This document shows, in pieces, positions 32,844 to 43,426 of a DNA stretch of 64,000 bases. A program made the position numbers and the translations under genes. Source of the stretch: Limnephilus marmoratus (lineage: Eukaryota > Arthropoda > Insecta > Trichoptera > Limnephilidae). The stretch lies in NCBI GenBank assembly GCA_917880885.1, contig OU862934.1, positions 30,612,734 through 30,676,733 of the forward strand, read 5' to 3'. The notes under the pieces were generated by a model. It worked only from the letters and a program-made list of their open reading frames with translations. It ran no database searches and was not told where the DNA came from. The first letter of the stretch is position 1; every line of letters starts with the position of its first letter.

Positions 32844-33461
32844 ACACATGGATAATGGCGGACAACCAGCAGCGAGCGACCATCATGGCGCAGGGAAGGA
32901 AATCCTGAGGTATCATATCCCGGTGAGTTACCTTTCAATTTTAACTAAAATAACAGTGCATCTTTTGCTCTTATTGCTTTTCACTAGGGAGACCTCAGTA
33001 AAACTTTAAATATAATATGCATCGCATATTCCGTCATATATTTCGATAATGACGGCCTAAACAGTGCATGGGTTTTCAAGCAAAGTATTATTATTCTAAA
33101 ACAAATATTTTTTAAATGTAATTAATAATTAATCATTCAATCATATCAAACATATCTTGATTTTTTACTATATACCCACATGGATTATGTAAATCAATCT
33201 TCCGATAACAGGATTTTAAAGTCAAAATATTGTAACCTTTACGACCTTTCAAATAAATACTATGATCTCTCATAAATTATCAAACCAACTAATCATTATT
33301 TCTTTTCGTTTCTTCAAAAAAGAATTAAACTGCGTTGTACCATCTATTTCAGGGGAACAAACTGACATTTCATGACCGAAGTACTTAAGGCGGAAACACA
33401 ACGCGGCAGGTCCGGTAAATTCTACGCCGGGACGGATTCCAGCGCTGCAAGCCCGAAACTG
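32844..33461 (+). other. LTR element 5' leader, first part
   Basis: Untranslated leader of the gypsy element up to the LINE insertion. CGGTGAGTTACC at about 32920-32931 resembles a splice donor. A small frame from 33373 is cut by the LINE at 33461 and, by inference, continues beyond 38910. Confidence 0.5.
33449..33461 (+). repeat. Target-site duplication of I-clade LINE, left
   Basis: AAGCCCGAAACTG. The same word follows the poly(A) tail at 38908-38920. Confidence 0.9.
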
Positions 33462-33687
33462 GGACTCGCAACAATAACATTTGGCTGTCATCAGTTCTTT
33501 TGTTTTGCTCTTTCAAAAAATATTCTTAAACCAATCTTTTTATTGTGTTTTGGCTGTAAAAAGTTTAGTGTGTTGGAATCTTCTCCCCCCTGATCTTCCA
33601 GGAGTCACTTCTTGCTGCTCATTTTCAGATATTTATATAATTTTTTTACTTCTATCTCTTTTTATATAAGCTGTAATTTTTTGAACA
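33462..33687 (+). promoter_or_regulatory. LINE-I 5' UTR
   Basis: 226 bp between the target duplication and ORF1, starting GGACTCGCAACAATAAC. An internal RNA polymerase II promoter is expected here, as in I factors. I see no TATA box. Confidence 0.5.
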
Positions 33688-35112
33688 ATGGAGGAGGATT
33701 TCCCTCCTGTACCCCTTACAAAGCCCCCAGATCCCCCTCCTGACCCTCCAGATGGAGACATTTCAGATAAAATAGACTTTTCAGAACATTCAAACATTTC
33801 AGACAATGAATCTGTCATCCTAACCTCAATTAAAAAAAGAAAATTTAGTCCCCTTTCCCCAAAAAAACATGATTCACCTTTGTCTTCTCAGTCCCCTCCA
33901 GCTCTTCCTCAACCTCCTCCAACAATCTTTTACTCTACTCATTCCCGTGGCCCCTACATTGTATATGCGCAAAAAACTGAACAAGGTAAAACCATCCATC
34001 CTCTTGAATTTGGTAAATTTCTTTCAAATAACAAGAACCTTTCGATTAAACCTGGAGGTGTTAAAGCCGAGGGTCGCTTCCGAATCTCTGTTGAATTCCT
34101 GTCAGGTTCAGCCGCCAACAACTTTATCAAAAATATATTTATTTCATCTAATTCTAAATTCAAGGCGTACATCCCAACTTTCAATGTCACTCGAATGGGC
34201 CTGGTCAGGGGTATCTCGACCGATCTGTCCATTCCAGAAATCCTATCCTCACTTTCAACCCCCCAACATATCGGCAATCCCATAAAAGCCAGGAGGCTAA
34301 ATTATAAGGACACCTCTGAGGGCATCGTTTCCTGGAAGCCCTCCCAATCTGTCGTCATCACATTCGAAGGACAATCTCTTCCCTCCCATATTTATTTATT
34401 TTTCAACTCCTTACCAGTTGAAATGTACACTTATCCCACCACTCAATGTTTCAACTGCTGCCGTTTTGGTCATACCAAAGCTGCATGCAGATCCCCTCCC
34501 AGATGTTTCAAATGTGGAGAAAACCACTCGGCTGACCAATGTTTTTCTCTCTCTTCACCTAAATGTTTTAACTGCTTAGGCGCTCATTCCGCCATTAACT
34601 CTTCTTGCCCCGAACAATCTCGCCAAAAAAATATAAAAATTTCTATGGCCTCTGAGAACTTGTCTTTTCTGCAGGCTTCTAAATTATTCCCGCCTGTAAA
34701 AAAATCATTTTCCGAGGTTTTAGCCAGTAACTCTTCATCCAACCCTCTCGCCACCTCCTCAACATCTTCCCGTTCAACAAAATTCACATACAAAAACCCT
34801 ATCTCTAAACAGGCTCGTGGATACGATCAGCAACAACACAACTCACTTCTCTTAAATCCCAATGGTTCTCCTCTTTCACACGCCACAAATGGGTGCGCAA
34901 ACAATTATAATTCATCTTCAACAAACTATCAAAAGCTTTCTGAACAACTCTCCCAAGATAATTCTTCATTTATTCAAACTCTTATTATGCTTCTAATTGA
35001 CCTAATTTCTTCTCAAACTAATCTACCGTCCAACGCTGCTTCTATTATTTCCACATTAAAATCATTTATTCAAAATGGCTCTTCAAGATGTCAGAATTCT
35101 TCAGTGGAATAG
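33688..35112 (+). CDS. LINE-I ORF1, gag-like RNA-binding protein (474 aa)
   Basis: RNA-packaging protein that coats the LINE RNA in a ribonucleoprotein particle. The N-terminus is proline-rich and acidic (residues 1-75). A central domain (about 90-245) resembles the RRM-like part of I/jockey ORF1 proteins by position. Three zinc knuckles follow: C254-C-H-C (CFNCCRFGHTKAAC), C273 (CFKCGENHSADQC) and C293 (CFNCLGAHSAINSSC). The C-terminus is rich in Ser, Asn and Gln. The start at 33688 is the first ATG after the 5' UTR. It overlaps ORF2 by 38 bp in another frame, so ORF2 translation probably depends on reinitiation or a similar mechanism. Confidence 0.9.
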   Translation: MEEDFPPVPLTKPPDPPPDPPDGDISDKIDFSEHSNISDNESVILTSIKKRKFSPLSPKKHDSPLSSQSPPALPQPPPTIFYSTHSRGPYIVYAQKTEQGKTIHPLEFGKFLSNNKNLSIKPGGVKAEGRFRISVEFLSGSAANNFIKNIFISSNSKFKAYIPTFNVTRMGLVRGISTDLSIPEILSSLSTPQHIGNPIKARRLNYKDTSEGIVSWKPSQSVVITFEGQSLPSHIYLFFNSLPVEMYTYPTTQCFNCCRFGHTKAACRSPPRCFKCGENHSADQCFSLSSPKCFNCLGAHSAINSSCPEQSRQKNIKISMASENLSFLQASKLFPPVKKSFSEVLASNSSSNPLATSSTSSRSTKFTYKNPISKQARGYDQQQHNSLLLNPNGSPLSHATNGCANNYNSSSTNYQKLSEQLSQDNSSFIQTLIMLLIDLISSQTNLPSNAASIISTLKSFIQNGSSRCQNSSVE

Positions 35113-38100
35113 CCGCAGTGCTATTTCTAACAAATCAAACCTTCTTAACCTATTAAATTCAAACCTTGTTTCTGTGGCTGCTGTCTCGGAGACATGGTTT
35201 ACTCCATCCACCCACTTTAATGTGGGAGGGTACTCCTGTCTCCGCGATGATCGCCCGGAAGGTACGGGCGGTGGTGCTGCCCTTTTTATTAAAAAATCCC
35301 TTCCGTTTTTCCCAATAAATAATATCAAACCCCCCAATGCTGACTTTCAAATGGTTGCAGCTAAAATAAAGGACACTTCCTTTGTTTCTATCTATCTTCC
35401 CCCAACATCGCACTTCAATAAACAAGCGTGGTTGCAAATTGTCCGTCAACTAAGCCCTCCTTTCTATTTATTGGGTGATTTTAATGCCCATTCCCCCGTC
35501 TGGGGTTCTGCTTTCTGTGATCGAGACGGTCGAAGTGTGATGGATTTCCTAGATGAATCCAACCTTTTTCTTTTGAATGACGGATCTCCTACTAGAATCT
35601 CTCGCCCCAACACAAACCCCAGTGCAGTGGATCTCTCCATATGCTCTATTAATCTGGCACCTCTCTCCTCGTGGGTGGTGTCCCCCGACCCCTGCTCCAG
35701 TGATCATTTCCCGATCACCATCACTTATCAAACTTCTTCCCATTCAGACAAGGCCCATATTTCGACAAAGATTAAAACAAAACACACCAAATGGGACGAA
35801 TTTAACTCACATATGGATAAGTTTATACAAAATTTATCCTATACCGATACATTATCTGTCAAAGATGACTACGATAACTTCAAATCAATGCTCGTAACTG
35901 CAATCAATAAATCAAATCCTCCCCCTAAAACCAAATCTCTCAAAAAACTCCCTCCATCTCCCTGGTGGGATGAGGAATGTTCCAAAGTAGTGAGAATTCG
36001 GAAAGCTAAATCTCTTTCCTATCGTCACAATATGACTATGGAGAACTATCTCATATACAAAAATGCCGAAGCCAATGCCAAAAGGGTATTGAGGTCAAAA
36101 AAAAAATCCGGGTGGTACAACTTCTGCAGTTCAGTATCTCCGAACACTCCAATTTCGGAAGTTTGGTCTATGATTCGAAGATTTCGATCCTCCTTCAGTC
36201 CAACATCTCCTCGAGCTTCTCATTCTAAATGGATAGACGAGTTCTTGGACAAAATTGCCCCCCCTTCTGTACCTAACTTAGATGAAATAACTCCAATCCA
36301 CAACACTCCTATGTCTGATCATTGGCTTGACTCTCCATTCACTTTAATTGAATTAAAAAATTGTTTATCAACAGTCAAGGACTCATCTCCAGGCAGAGAT
36401 GGTATACCTTATAGCATTATCAAAAATAGTAATGATATTGTTCTAAATCACTTTTTAAGCATCTTAAATAAAATCTTCCAGACTGGCATAATACCTGATG
36501 ACTGGAGTTCTCAAATAATCATCCCAATTCTAAAATTAAACAAATCACCCAATTCTGGATCCAACTATAGGCCAATTGCTCTTTCATCCACCCTTAGTAA
36601 AATTTATGAAAAATTAATTAAAAACCGGTTAGAATTTTTTGTCGAGAGTAATAATCTTCTCTCTCCATCCCAATTTGGATTTAGGAAAAAGAAATCTACA
36701 CAAGATAACCTCGCCATCATCAGCACTGATATTAATTTATCCATTTCTAACAAAGAAGTATGTCTTGCAGTCTTTATAGACATAGAAGGCGCCTTTGACA
36801 ATGTTTCCATCCCAATTCTTAAAAAAAAACTTTTAGGCCTTGGCTTACCCCTCATGTTTGTCCAATCTATTATTAATCTTTTTCTCGATAGGAAAATTTT
36901 CATTGAGCTACCAGATGTTACTCCTCAGTGTAGGTCAATTTGGAAGGGTTTACCCCAAGGCGATGTATTATCCCCCTTACTGTATAATATATACACACAC
37001 GATATGCATGTCACCATTCCCCCTCAAGTAAAAGTTGTTAAGTTCGCAGATGACATAGCTTTCTTCTTATCATCCAAAATCATTCCATCCGCCGTCAAAT
37101 ATCTTAATGAAGCCATGGATGCCCTTTGCACATGGCTTACTTTAAATGGTCTTGAACTTTCAGTACAAAAGAGTCAGTGTGTTACCTTCTCAAATCGTCA
37201 TAATAACCCCCCTGTTCAAATTTTATTTAAAAACTCTCCAATCCCCAATGCTTCCGAAGTAAAATTTTTGGGAGTAACATTTGATAGGAAACTTAAATGG
37301 TCTTCCCACATTAATTATATAGTTACTAAATGTGAAAAAAATTTAAATATGATCAGATCATTGACTGGCGTTTGGTGGGGTGCTCATCCTATCTGCATTA
37401 AGTTGCTCTACAATGCACTTATTCGAAGTCATCTCGACTATGCCTGCCCACTTTTTAGTACTGCATCCAAAAATGCACTCAGTAAATTAGACAAAATTCA
37501 ATCTAAGTCATTGCGAATAATAACTGGCGCGATGCAATCGTCGCCCATCAATTCCCTTCAAGTAGAATGTTCTGATCCTCCTCTTTATTTAAGGCGTCAA
37601 TTATTTGCTGACAAATTTGTTCTTAAATGTTTAAATTCTAAAAGTCATCAGATTATTCCCAGAGTCTCGTTGTTCAACGACTCAACACATTCATCTACAA
37701 TCAGAGCTCGAACTAAACCTCTCCCTGCCATCTGTAAAAATTTTCGCTCTCTCTCAGAGCTTCAAATTATCAAAAATGATCTTCTTCCTTTGTACAAATT
37801 AAAATATAGTCACGTCACCCTATCCCCAACGATTTTAGAAGGGATTGGCATCCTTAAAAGTCATTCCAATCTCCCAGCCCGTACTGTCAATAATATGTTC
37901 AATGACATTATTTCTTCTAAATGGCCCAACTCTTCTCTTTTATTTACTGATGGCTCCAAATCTCCGGACTCTCCTAACTGTGGTATTGGTATTAACGTTT
38001 ACCACAATAATTCTAATGAAAGAATATTTTATTCAATTTCAAACCAATTTTCAATATTTTCTGCCGAGTGCATTGCGATTATTGAATCTCTCAAATATAT

Positions 38101-38815
38101 AATAAAAAATAATTTTGAACATTCTCTTGTTCTCTCTGACTCTCTCAGTTCCCTCCAAAAACTTAAAACAAGTCCTCTTCTTCATCCTGATGATCACTTT
38201 GTATGTCTTATTCGAGTATTGATAACCTCCATTCAAAGCTCTGGAAAAACTGTCACTCTGATTTGGATTCCTGGACATGTTGGCATAGTGGGTAACGATA
38301 TTGCTGATTCCTTGGCAAAACAAGGAGCGTCTAACCCTACCGTTGCCCTCGTAAACCATGTTCCCCTGTCTGATATTTTTTCCATCATCAAAGATAGATC
38401 CCGCAATGATTGGTCAGAGTATTGGAACATTGCTAGTCAATCCAAGGGTGCCCGCTACGCCTCAATACAAAGGACTATCCCATCAAAACCGTGGTTTCAA
38501 AAATTCCCCCATTTTTCCAAAAAAGAAATCTCCTTACTTATTCGTATGAGAATCGGACATTGTTCCGTTCCTTCTCACCTTTATAAAATTCATGTGCTTG
38601 ACTCCCCAGATTGTACGTTCTGTGGTCTAGATGTGGGAACTTTAGATCACATATTTTTTGATTGTCCCTCTCTAAATAAATATCCTCTCTTCTATCAAGC
38701 GTTATCAAAAATTGCCTCTCCTCCATTCAACATCTCATCTCTTCTAAGTCTGAACTGTACTCCAATCTTCCATAAAATTCTGAAATTTGCACATTTAAAT
38801 AAAATTAATATATAA
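35075..38815 (+). CDS. LINE-I ORF2: endonuclease, reverse transcriptase, RNase H (1246 aa)
   Basis: Enzyme that nicks target DNA and copies the LINE RNA into it. APE endonuclease, residues 1-225: ILQWNSRS near 8, SETWF near 39, LLGDFNAHSPVWGS with GDFNA near 133-137, SSDHFPI near 212. Reverse transcriptase, about 440-750: NYRPIALSS, QFGFRKKKST, AVFIDIEGAFDNV, GLPQGDVLSPLLYN and catalytic FADD at 657-660. RNase H, about 950-1080: D959 in LLFTDGSK, E998 in FSAEC, D1022 in VLSDSLSS, then GHVGIVGNDIAD. A C-terminal CxxC-x7-H-x4-C starts at C1180. The length is usual for the I superfamily. No stop or frameshift. Confidence 0.93.
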   Translation: MALQDVRILQWNSRSAISNKSNLLNLLNSNLVSVAAVSETWFTPSTHFNVGGYSCLRDDRPEGTGGGAALFIKKSLPFFPINNIKPPNADFQMVAAKIKDTSFVSIYLPPTSHFNKQAWLQIVRQLSPPFYLLGDFNAHSPVWGSAFCDRDGRSVMDFLDESNLFLLNDGSPTRISRPNTNPSAVDLSICSINLAPLSSWVVSPDPCSSDHFPITITYQTSSHSDKAHISTKIKTKHTKWDEFNSHMDKFIQNLSYTDTLSVKDDYDNFKSMLVTAINKSNPPPKTKSLKKLPPSPWWDEECSKVVRIRKAKSLSYRHNMTMENYLIYKNAEANAKRVLRSKKKSGWYNFCSSVSPNTPISEVWSMIRRFRSSFSPTSPRASHSKWIDEFLDKIAPPSVPNLDEITPIHNTPMSDHWLDSPFTLIELKNCLSTVKDSSPGRDGIPYSIIKNSNDIVLNHFLSILNKIFQTGIIPDDWSSQIIIPILKLNKSPNSGSNYRPIALSSTLSKIYEKLIKNRLEFFVESNNLLSPSQFGFRKKKSTQDNLAIISTDINLSISNKEVCLAVFIDIEGAFDNVSIPILKKKLLGLGLPLMFVQSIINLFLDRKIFIELPDVTPQCRSIWKGLPQGDVLSPLLYNIYTHDMHVTIPPQVKVVKFADDIAFFLSSKIIPSAVKYLNEAMDALCTWLTLNGLELSVQKSQCVTFSNRHNNPPVQILFKNSPIPNASEVKFLGVTFDRKLKWSSHINYIVTKCEKNLNMIRSLTGVWWGAHPICIKLLYNALIRSHLDYACPLFSTASKNALSKLDKIQSKSLRIITGAMQSSPINSLQVECSDPPLYLRRQLFADKFVLKCLNSKSHQIIPRVSLFNDSTHSSTIRARTKPLPAICKNFRSLSELQIIKNDLLPLYKLKYSHVTLSPTILEGIGILKSHSNLPARTVNNMFNDIISSKWPNSSLLFTDGSKSPDSPNCGIGINVYHNNSNERIFYSISNQFSIFSAECIAIIESLKYIIKNNFEHSLVLSDSLSSLQKLKTSPLLHPDDHFVCLIRVLITSIQSSGKTVTLIWIPGHVGIVGNDIADSLAKQGASNPTVALVNHVPLSDIFSIIKDRSRNDWSEYWNIASQSKGARYASIQRTIPSKPWFQKFPHFSKKEISLLIRMRIGHCSVPSHLYKIHVLDSPDCTFCGLDVGTLDHIFFDCPSLNKYPLFYQALSKIASPPFNISSLLSLNCTPIFHKILKFAHLNKINI

Positions 38816-38907
38816 ATTCACCTTTCCTTTCTCTGTAATTATAAATGATGGCCTAGAACACCCTTGAAGGGTGAAAGCCAGAAATAATTGAAAAAAAAAA
38901 AAAAAAA

Positions 38908-38920
38908 AAGCCCGAAACTG
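38908..38920 (+). repeat. Target-site duplication of I-clade LINE, right
   Basis: AAGCCCGAAACTG, of which the first A bases merge with the poly(A) tail. Confidence 0.9.
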
Positions 38921-39545
38921 CCGATTTCATCAGAGCGGCAGGCAGAGAAAACACTTATCACAGAATTCAACGCTTGTGGAAACCATCGCTACAGACACGT
39001 AAATTAAAAAAAAGTTCATCATTAATTTTATTTCAGCATTTTTAAATTATGTTACATTGTTTGATGGGTTGATTCCTACCCAAAATGTTGCAATTCAGCA
39101 CATGTTCTCTTTAAGAAATTTTTAGAACTTGTGTGAATACATGTGAAATTATACCTACCTACAATCCATAATAATGCTACCAATTTGCACATTTCTGTTC
39201 AAGTATACTATTGAAATTCAGTAATATTTTAACATTTCTTGGAACTACGAATATTTTACAGATTATTTTACAAATGATATTTGTAAATTAAGTCCTACAG
39301 ACAGTACATTCTAATTTTAAACTTTGCTGAACGCTTTCTATGTAACAATCGATGGAATCTAGTACAAAATATTGTTAATTTTTTAAAAATTTTGCCAAAA
39401 ATTTTAAATAATTTTTTTAATTAATACGGGTAATAATTTAAAAAAAAAAAACATATTTCACATATGATTCATTTCTTGCAATATTTTTCTTGCCAAATTG
39501 CCATACGCTTTCTGCCATATTTGCCAATTTTGAATGTAATGCGAA
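38921..39545 (+). other. LTR element 5' leader, second part
   Basis: AT-rich leader before gag. TTTTATTTCAGCATT (about 39027-39041) could be a splice acceptor. The tract at 39360-39460 is very A/T-rich. No frame of note. Confidence 0.5.
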
Positions 39546-40538
39546 ATGACCACTTCTGACGAAGACTTCCACTTCGAACAAATCTTCGGAACAAATTCAA
39601 CGGCAGAAGCCAAGAAAAAAACACAATCAACCATGGAATCTACCAGCTCTAATAACTCCGATCAAGCGATACACCACGTTTCAGTAAAGCTCCCCTCTTG
39701 CTGGAAGGAGAATATTCAACTTTGGATAGTCCAAGTAGAGGCTCAGTTTGCGAATTCACGTATTAAAGATGACTTCACCAAATATAACATCATCGTCGCA
39801 GCCTTAGATTCGCAAACTCTACAAAGCGTGAGTGACATAGTCACGAAACCACCAATAACGGACAAATATACTACCCTCAAGACCGCGCTTATTGATCGTC
39901 TGCAGGATTCTGCGGAGAAGCGCCTAGCTCGCTTGCTTACTGGAATCCAACTTGAAGACCGGAAACCAACCGAACTCTTAAGGCACATGTTAGAACTAGC
40001 TGGTCCAGCTTTAGCGGAGAGCGCAATAGTTCGTACATTATGGTTGCAGCGCCTACCGCAACATGTGCAGGCAATATTATCAGCACTCACGGAAAATAAT
40101 GTGAGCCAACTGGCGTCCACGGCTGACAAAATATTAGATGTTTACCAATCATCAGATTGTAGTGTCGTCGACCGCAATAATAAACCATGCACATCAAGAT
40201 CGGAATCCACGGAAACTTCAATATTACTCCAACTTCAACAACAAATTTCCGCACTAACCCGTGAAGTATCTCAATTGAAGCTTACTCAGACGAACCAATC
40301 TTCAAACTTTCGAGGAAAACGAAATCAAAGTCCTCGTAGGAACTACTCGTATCAAAATTCGACACAGAGGAACTTCACAAGCAGACCTAGGTCTCGGTCC
40401 CGTGATAAATCTCCAAATAGAAACAATAATGGCATCTGCAGTTTCCACAGAAGATTCGGGGAAAAAGCATACAGGTGTTTGCAACCATGTTCATTTACCA
40501 AGAAAAACTCGGAAAACGACAACGGAACCTCACAGTAG
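39546..40538 (+). CDS. Gag of the gypsy element (330 aa)
   Basis: Structural protein of the LTR element that forms the virus-like particle. The core (residues about 45-220) contains CWKENIQLWIVQVEAQFANS, NIIVAALDSQTL, LARLLTGIQLEDRKPTELLR and WLQRLPQHVQAILS, typical of CsRn1/Kabuki-type insect elements. An arginine- and serine-rich basic segment (about 255-290) precedes a CHCC finger: C298, H301, C311, C315. This replaces the usual CCHC knuckle and is a known mark of the lineage. It overlaps pol by 64 bp, so pol is probably made by frameshifting. Confidence 0.9.
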   Translation: MTTSDEDFHFEQIFGTNSTAEAKKKTQSTMESTSSNNSDQAIHHVSVKLPSCWKENIQLWIVQVEAQFANSRIKDDFTKYNIIVAALDSQTLQSVSDIVTKPPITDKYTTLKTALIDRLQDSAEKRLARLLTGIQLEDRKPTELLRHMLELAGPALAESAIVRTLWLQRLPQHVQAILSALTENNVSQLASTADKILDVYQSSDCSVVDRNNKPCTSRSESTETSILLQLQQQISALTREVSQLKLTQTNQSSNFRGKRNQSPRRNYSYQNSTQRNFTSRPRSRSRDKSPNRNNNGICSFHRRFGEKAYRCLQPCSFTKKNSENDNGTSQ

Positions 40539-42256
40539 GGACATGTGAGATTCCCAGCAAAACTTGTCGTCTCTTCGTATATGACCAACAAACTAGGCAA
40601 AAATTCCTTGTCGACACGGGCGCCGATATTTCAGTCCTCCCAAGAAACCAGTCTTATAACAAGAATAATGTCACTTCCGACAACTGCCCCACTACCCTGT
40701 ATGGAGCGAATGGAAATCCAATCAAAACGTATGGTACAAGGACCGTCGAGCTTAATTTTGGCCTTCGACGAGCATTAAAATGGCGATTCATTGTCGCTGA
40801 TGTTTCAAGACCCATACTAGGAGCTGATTTTCTTCACAATTTTAACTTAACAGTGGATCTCAAGAAAGCAACCGTTGCAGACCAATCTACAGGACTATTA
40901 ATCAGGGGAATAACCTACAAAGGACCAACTTCTGGAATCTCTACTATTTCTACTGTACAAAAATATAGGGACATCCTGAATAAATACCCGAACTTAACAA
41001 GGCCTAACATGAAAATCCCTGATAAAAAAAGACACACTGTAACACATTGTATAGAGACCAAGGGACCTCCTGTTACTGAGCGTGCTCGTAGACTCGCACC
41101 AGCTCTACTTGAAGCAGCCAAAAAGGAATTTAAATACCTTATGGAGCAAGGGATTTGCAGGCCATCAAAGAGTAATTGGGCCAGCCCCTTGCACATGGTT
41201 AGAAAACCGAATGGCGAATGGCGTCCATGTGGGGACTATCGCCGCTTGAACGCCCAGACAATTCCGGACAAATATCCCATACCGCAACTGAATGATTTTG
41301 CACATAAATTATCTGACGCTACTATATTTAGCACCATAGATATGTCTCGCGCTTATCACCAAATACCGGTGGAAGCGGCCGATATACCGAAGACTGCGAT
41401 CATCACCCCGTTTGGCCTATTCGAATTTACGTCTATGCAATTCGGGCTATCAAACGCAGCACAAAGCTTTCAAAGATTTATGCATTCTGTAACAAGGGAC
41501 CTGGATTTTTGCTTCGTTTACCTGGATGACATCCTCATCGCTTCCAAAAACGAAGAAGAGCACAAAAGGCATCTAGATTTACTACTAAAACGTCTCGCCG
41601 AATATGATCTGGTTATAAATATAAATAAGTGCAAATTTGGTGTACACACAGTGAACTTCTTGGGTCACACGATCACCCAAAAAGGAATGTCACCTATCAA
41701 GGAAAAGGTATCAGCAGTCACAGAGTTCCCATTACCTAAAACAGCGAAAGACTTACGACGCTTTTTAGGAATGTTAAATTATTATCGCAGATTCCTGCCC
41801 AATTCCATAAACATACAGACTAAGTTATTCAACTGTATAAATGGTTACAAAAAGAATGACAAAAGGATACTCACATGGAATCAAGAACTCACAGAAGCAT
41901 TCGAGAATTGTAAGCAGCAATTAGCAAATGCAGCTTTACTTGCGTACCCAATCCCGACAGCAAGAATTTCAATAATGGTTGACGCTAGTGATATAGCTAT
42001 GGGAGCAACACTACAGCAACTCAACAACAATTCTTGGGAACCCCTGGGATTCTTCTCGAAAAAATTTACACCCGCACAGCGGAAGTACAGCACCTTTGAC
42101 CGTGAACTTACTGGCGTTTACGAAGCTGTAAAGTATTTCAGGAACCACATTGAAGGTCGAAATTTTTCAATCTATACTGACCACAAGCCACTCACCTTTG
42201 CCTTTAGCAAAAAGCGAGCCTCTAGCTCTCCACGTCAAGAAAGACAGTTTGGTTGA
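40475..42256 (+). CDS. Pol, protease-RT-RNase H part (593 aa open frame)
   Basis: Processes Gag-Pol and makes element cDNA. The aspartic protease has its catalytic D47 in FLVDTGADISVLP and the ILGADFL motif near 115. Reverse transcriptase, about 210-400: WRPCGDYRRLN, FSTIDMSRAYHQIPV, FGLSNAAQSFQRFM and catalytic YLDD at 349-352, then NFLGHTI. RNase H: D503 in IMVDASDIAMG, FDRELTGVYEAVK and YTDHKPL. The frame ends at 42256, just after RASSSPRQERQ. Sequence normally linking RNase H to integrase appears to be deleted there. The ATG at 40475 is only the first in the open frame. The true protein begins by fusion to Gag. Confidence 0.9.
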   Translation: MFATMFIYQEKLGKRQRNLTVGTCEIPSKTCRLFVYDQQTRQKFLVDTGADISVLPRNQSYNKNNVTSDNCPTTLYGANGNPIKTYGTRTVELNFGLRRALKWRFIVADVSRPILGADFLHNFNLTVDLKKATVADQSTGLLIRGITYKGPTSGISTISTVQKYRDILNKYPNLTRPNMKIPDKKRHTVTHCIETKGPPVTERARRLAPALLEAAKKEFKYLMEQGICRPSKSNWASPLHMVRKPNGEWRPCGDYRRLNAQTIPDKYPIPQLNDFAHKLSDATIFSTIDMSRAYHQIPVEAADIPKTAIITPFGLFEFTSMQFGLSNAAQSFQRFMHSVTRDLDFCFVYLDDILIASKNEEEHKRHLDLLLKRLAEYDLVININKCKFGVHTVNFLGHTITQKGMSPIKEKVSAVTEFPLPKTAKDLRRFLGMLNYYRRFLPNSINIQTKLFNCINGYKKNDKRILTWNQELTEAFENCKQQLANAALLAYPIPTARISIMVDASDIAMGATLQQLNNNSWEPLGFFSKKFTPAQRKYSTFDRELTGVYEAVKYFRNHIEGRNFSIYTDHKPLTFAFSKKRASSSPRQERQFG

Positions 42257-43426
42257 TACCTGGCACAGATGCTTCAGTTTGGTGTGACATCTCCACAGGC
42301 CATGTCAGACCTTTCGTTCCAGCCTGCGTGCGAGACCAAGTGATTGAAAGCGTCCATAATGTTTGCCATCCAGGCATCCTCGGAACAACTAACACTATAA
42401 AACAAAGATTTGTTTGGCCCAACATGGCGACAGATATAAAAAAACTTCGTCAAGCACTGTATTGCGTGCCAAAAAGCCAAAGTCACCAAACATACGGTAG
42501 CGCCACCAGCAACTTATGTTTTGCCTGAAGATCGTTTCCGACATGTCCATATCGACATAGTGGGCCCTCTTCCAGCTTGCAACGAGTACCGATACCTGTT
42601 AACCATGATCGACAGATTTACTCGCTGGCCCGAAGCTATACCTTTAAAAGACATGTCAGCGGAAACCGTCGCTACTGCCCTTACGACTCACTGGATTGCT
42701 CGTCACGGGACCCCGTTGACCATCACAACAGACCAAGGAAGACAGTTTGAGAGTTTTTTATTTAGGAAATTGACTGAGAAGTTTGGAATCGAGCATACAA
42801 GAACTACCGCATATCACCCGCAAGACAATGGTATGATCGAAAGATGGCATCGCACATTAAAAGCTAGCCTCATAGCAAGCGGAGAACCAAACTGGTTAGA
42901 GAATCTCCCTCTTATCCTACTCGGTTTGAGATCGACAGTTCGGGACGATTTAAAATGTTCACCAGCCGAACTCACATACGGTAGAACTCTCAGGTTACCT
43001 TGTGATTTCTTCACTGAGACTCCAAGGGAAGAACCTGACACTTATGTTGGACGTCTACAAAGAAAATTTTATGGCATAAAATCAACTCCTGCAAGTACTC
43101 ATGGTACAAGAAAAATCTTTATACACAAAGATCTGCCTACTTCTACCCATGTATTCCTCAGAACAGATGGAGGAAGAAGATCGCTCCAAAACCCTTACGA
43201 AGGACCATATAAAGTCGAAGAACGCGATGAAAAAACATTCGTCATCAGCGTAAATGGGAAACCGAAGCGTGTCTCGATAGATCGCCTAAAGCCCGCTTTT
43301 ATACCAGTAGAAGACAACGTACCTATTTCTACATCTGTCCAGGAACCACTCCCAGAAAATATAACAAGAACAAGATCCGGTCGAAGGGTGCATTTCCCTG
43401 ACAGATACCAATCAGTACGCAAATAA
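42253..43426 (+). pseudogene. Integrase, frameshifted
   Basis: Inserts element DNA into the genome. The first frame (42253-42528) carries the H-x3-H of the zinc domain (VHNVCHPG) and KQRFVWPNM. The CxxC that completes HHCC lies around 42462-42474, where the frame shifts. The second frame (42521-43426) has the catalytic core: D12 in HIDIVGPLP, D71 in TTDQGRQF and E107 in GMIERWH, with 35 residues between D71 and E107 as in D,D(35)E enzymes. The C-terminal GPY/F module (NPYEGPYKVEERD, then VSIDRLKPAF) is present. One frameshift plus the upstream deletion make this copy inactive. Confidence 0.9.

Larger units (their letters stand above)
33462..38909 (+). mobile_element. LINE-I, full-length intact I-clade element
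   Basis: 5.4 kb element flanked by a 12-13 bp target-site duplication. It has a 226 bp 5' UTR, ORF1 at 33688-35112, ORF2 at 35075-38815, and a short 3' UTR with a CACCCTTGAAGGGTG hairpin (about 38859-38873). It ends in a poly(A) of about 19 bases. Both ORFs are open from end to end. An APE endonuclease, RT and RNase H in one ORF2 place it in the I superfamily (I, Nimb or relatives). It is probably young and possibly active. Inserted in the leader of the LTR element. Confidence 0.92.

Noticed and set aside
33869..34285. 138 aa alternative frame within LINE-I ORF1
   Set aside because: Lies wholly inside ORF1 in another frame and has no domain.
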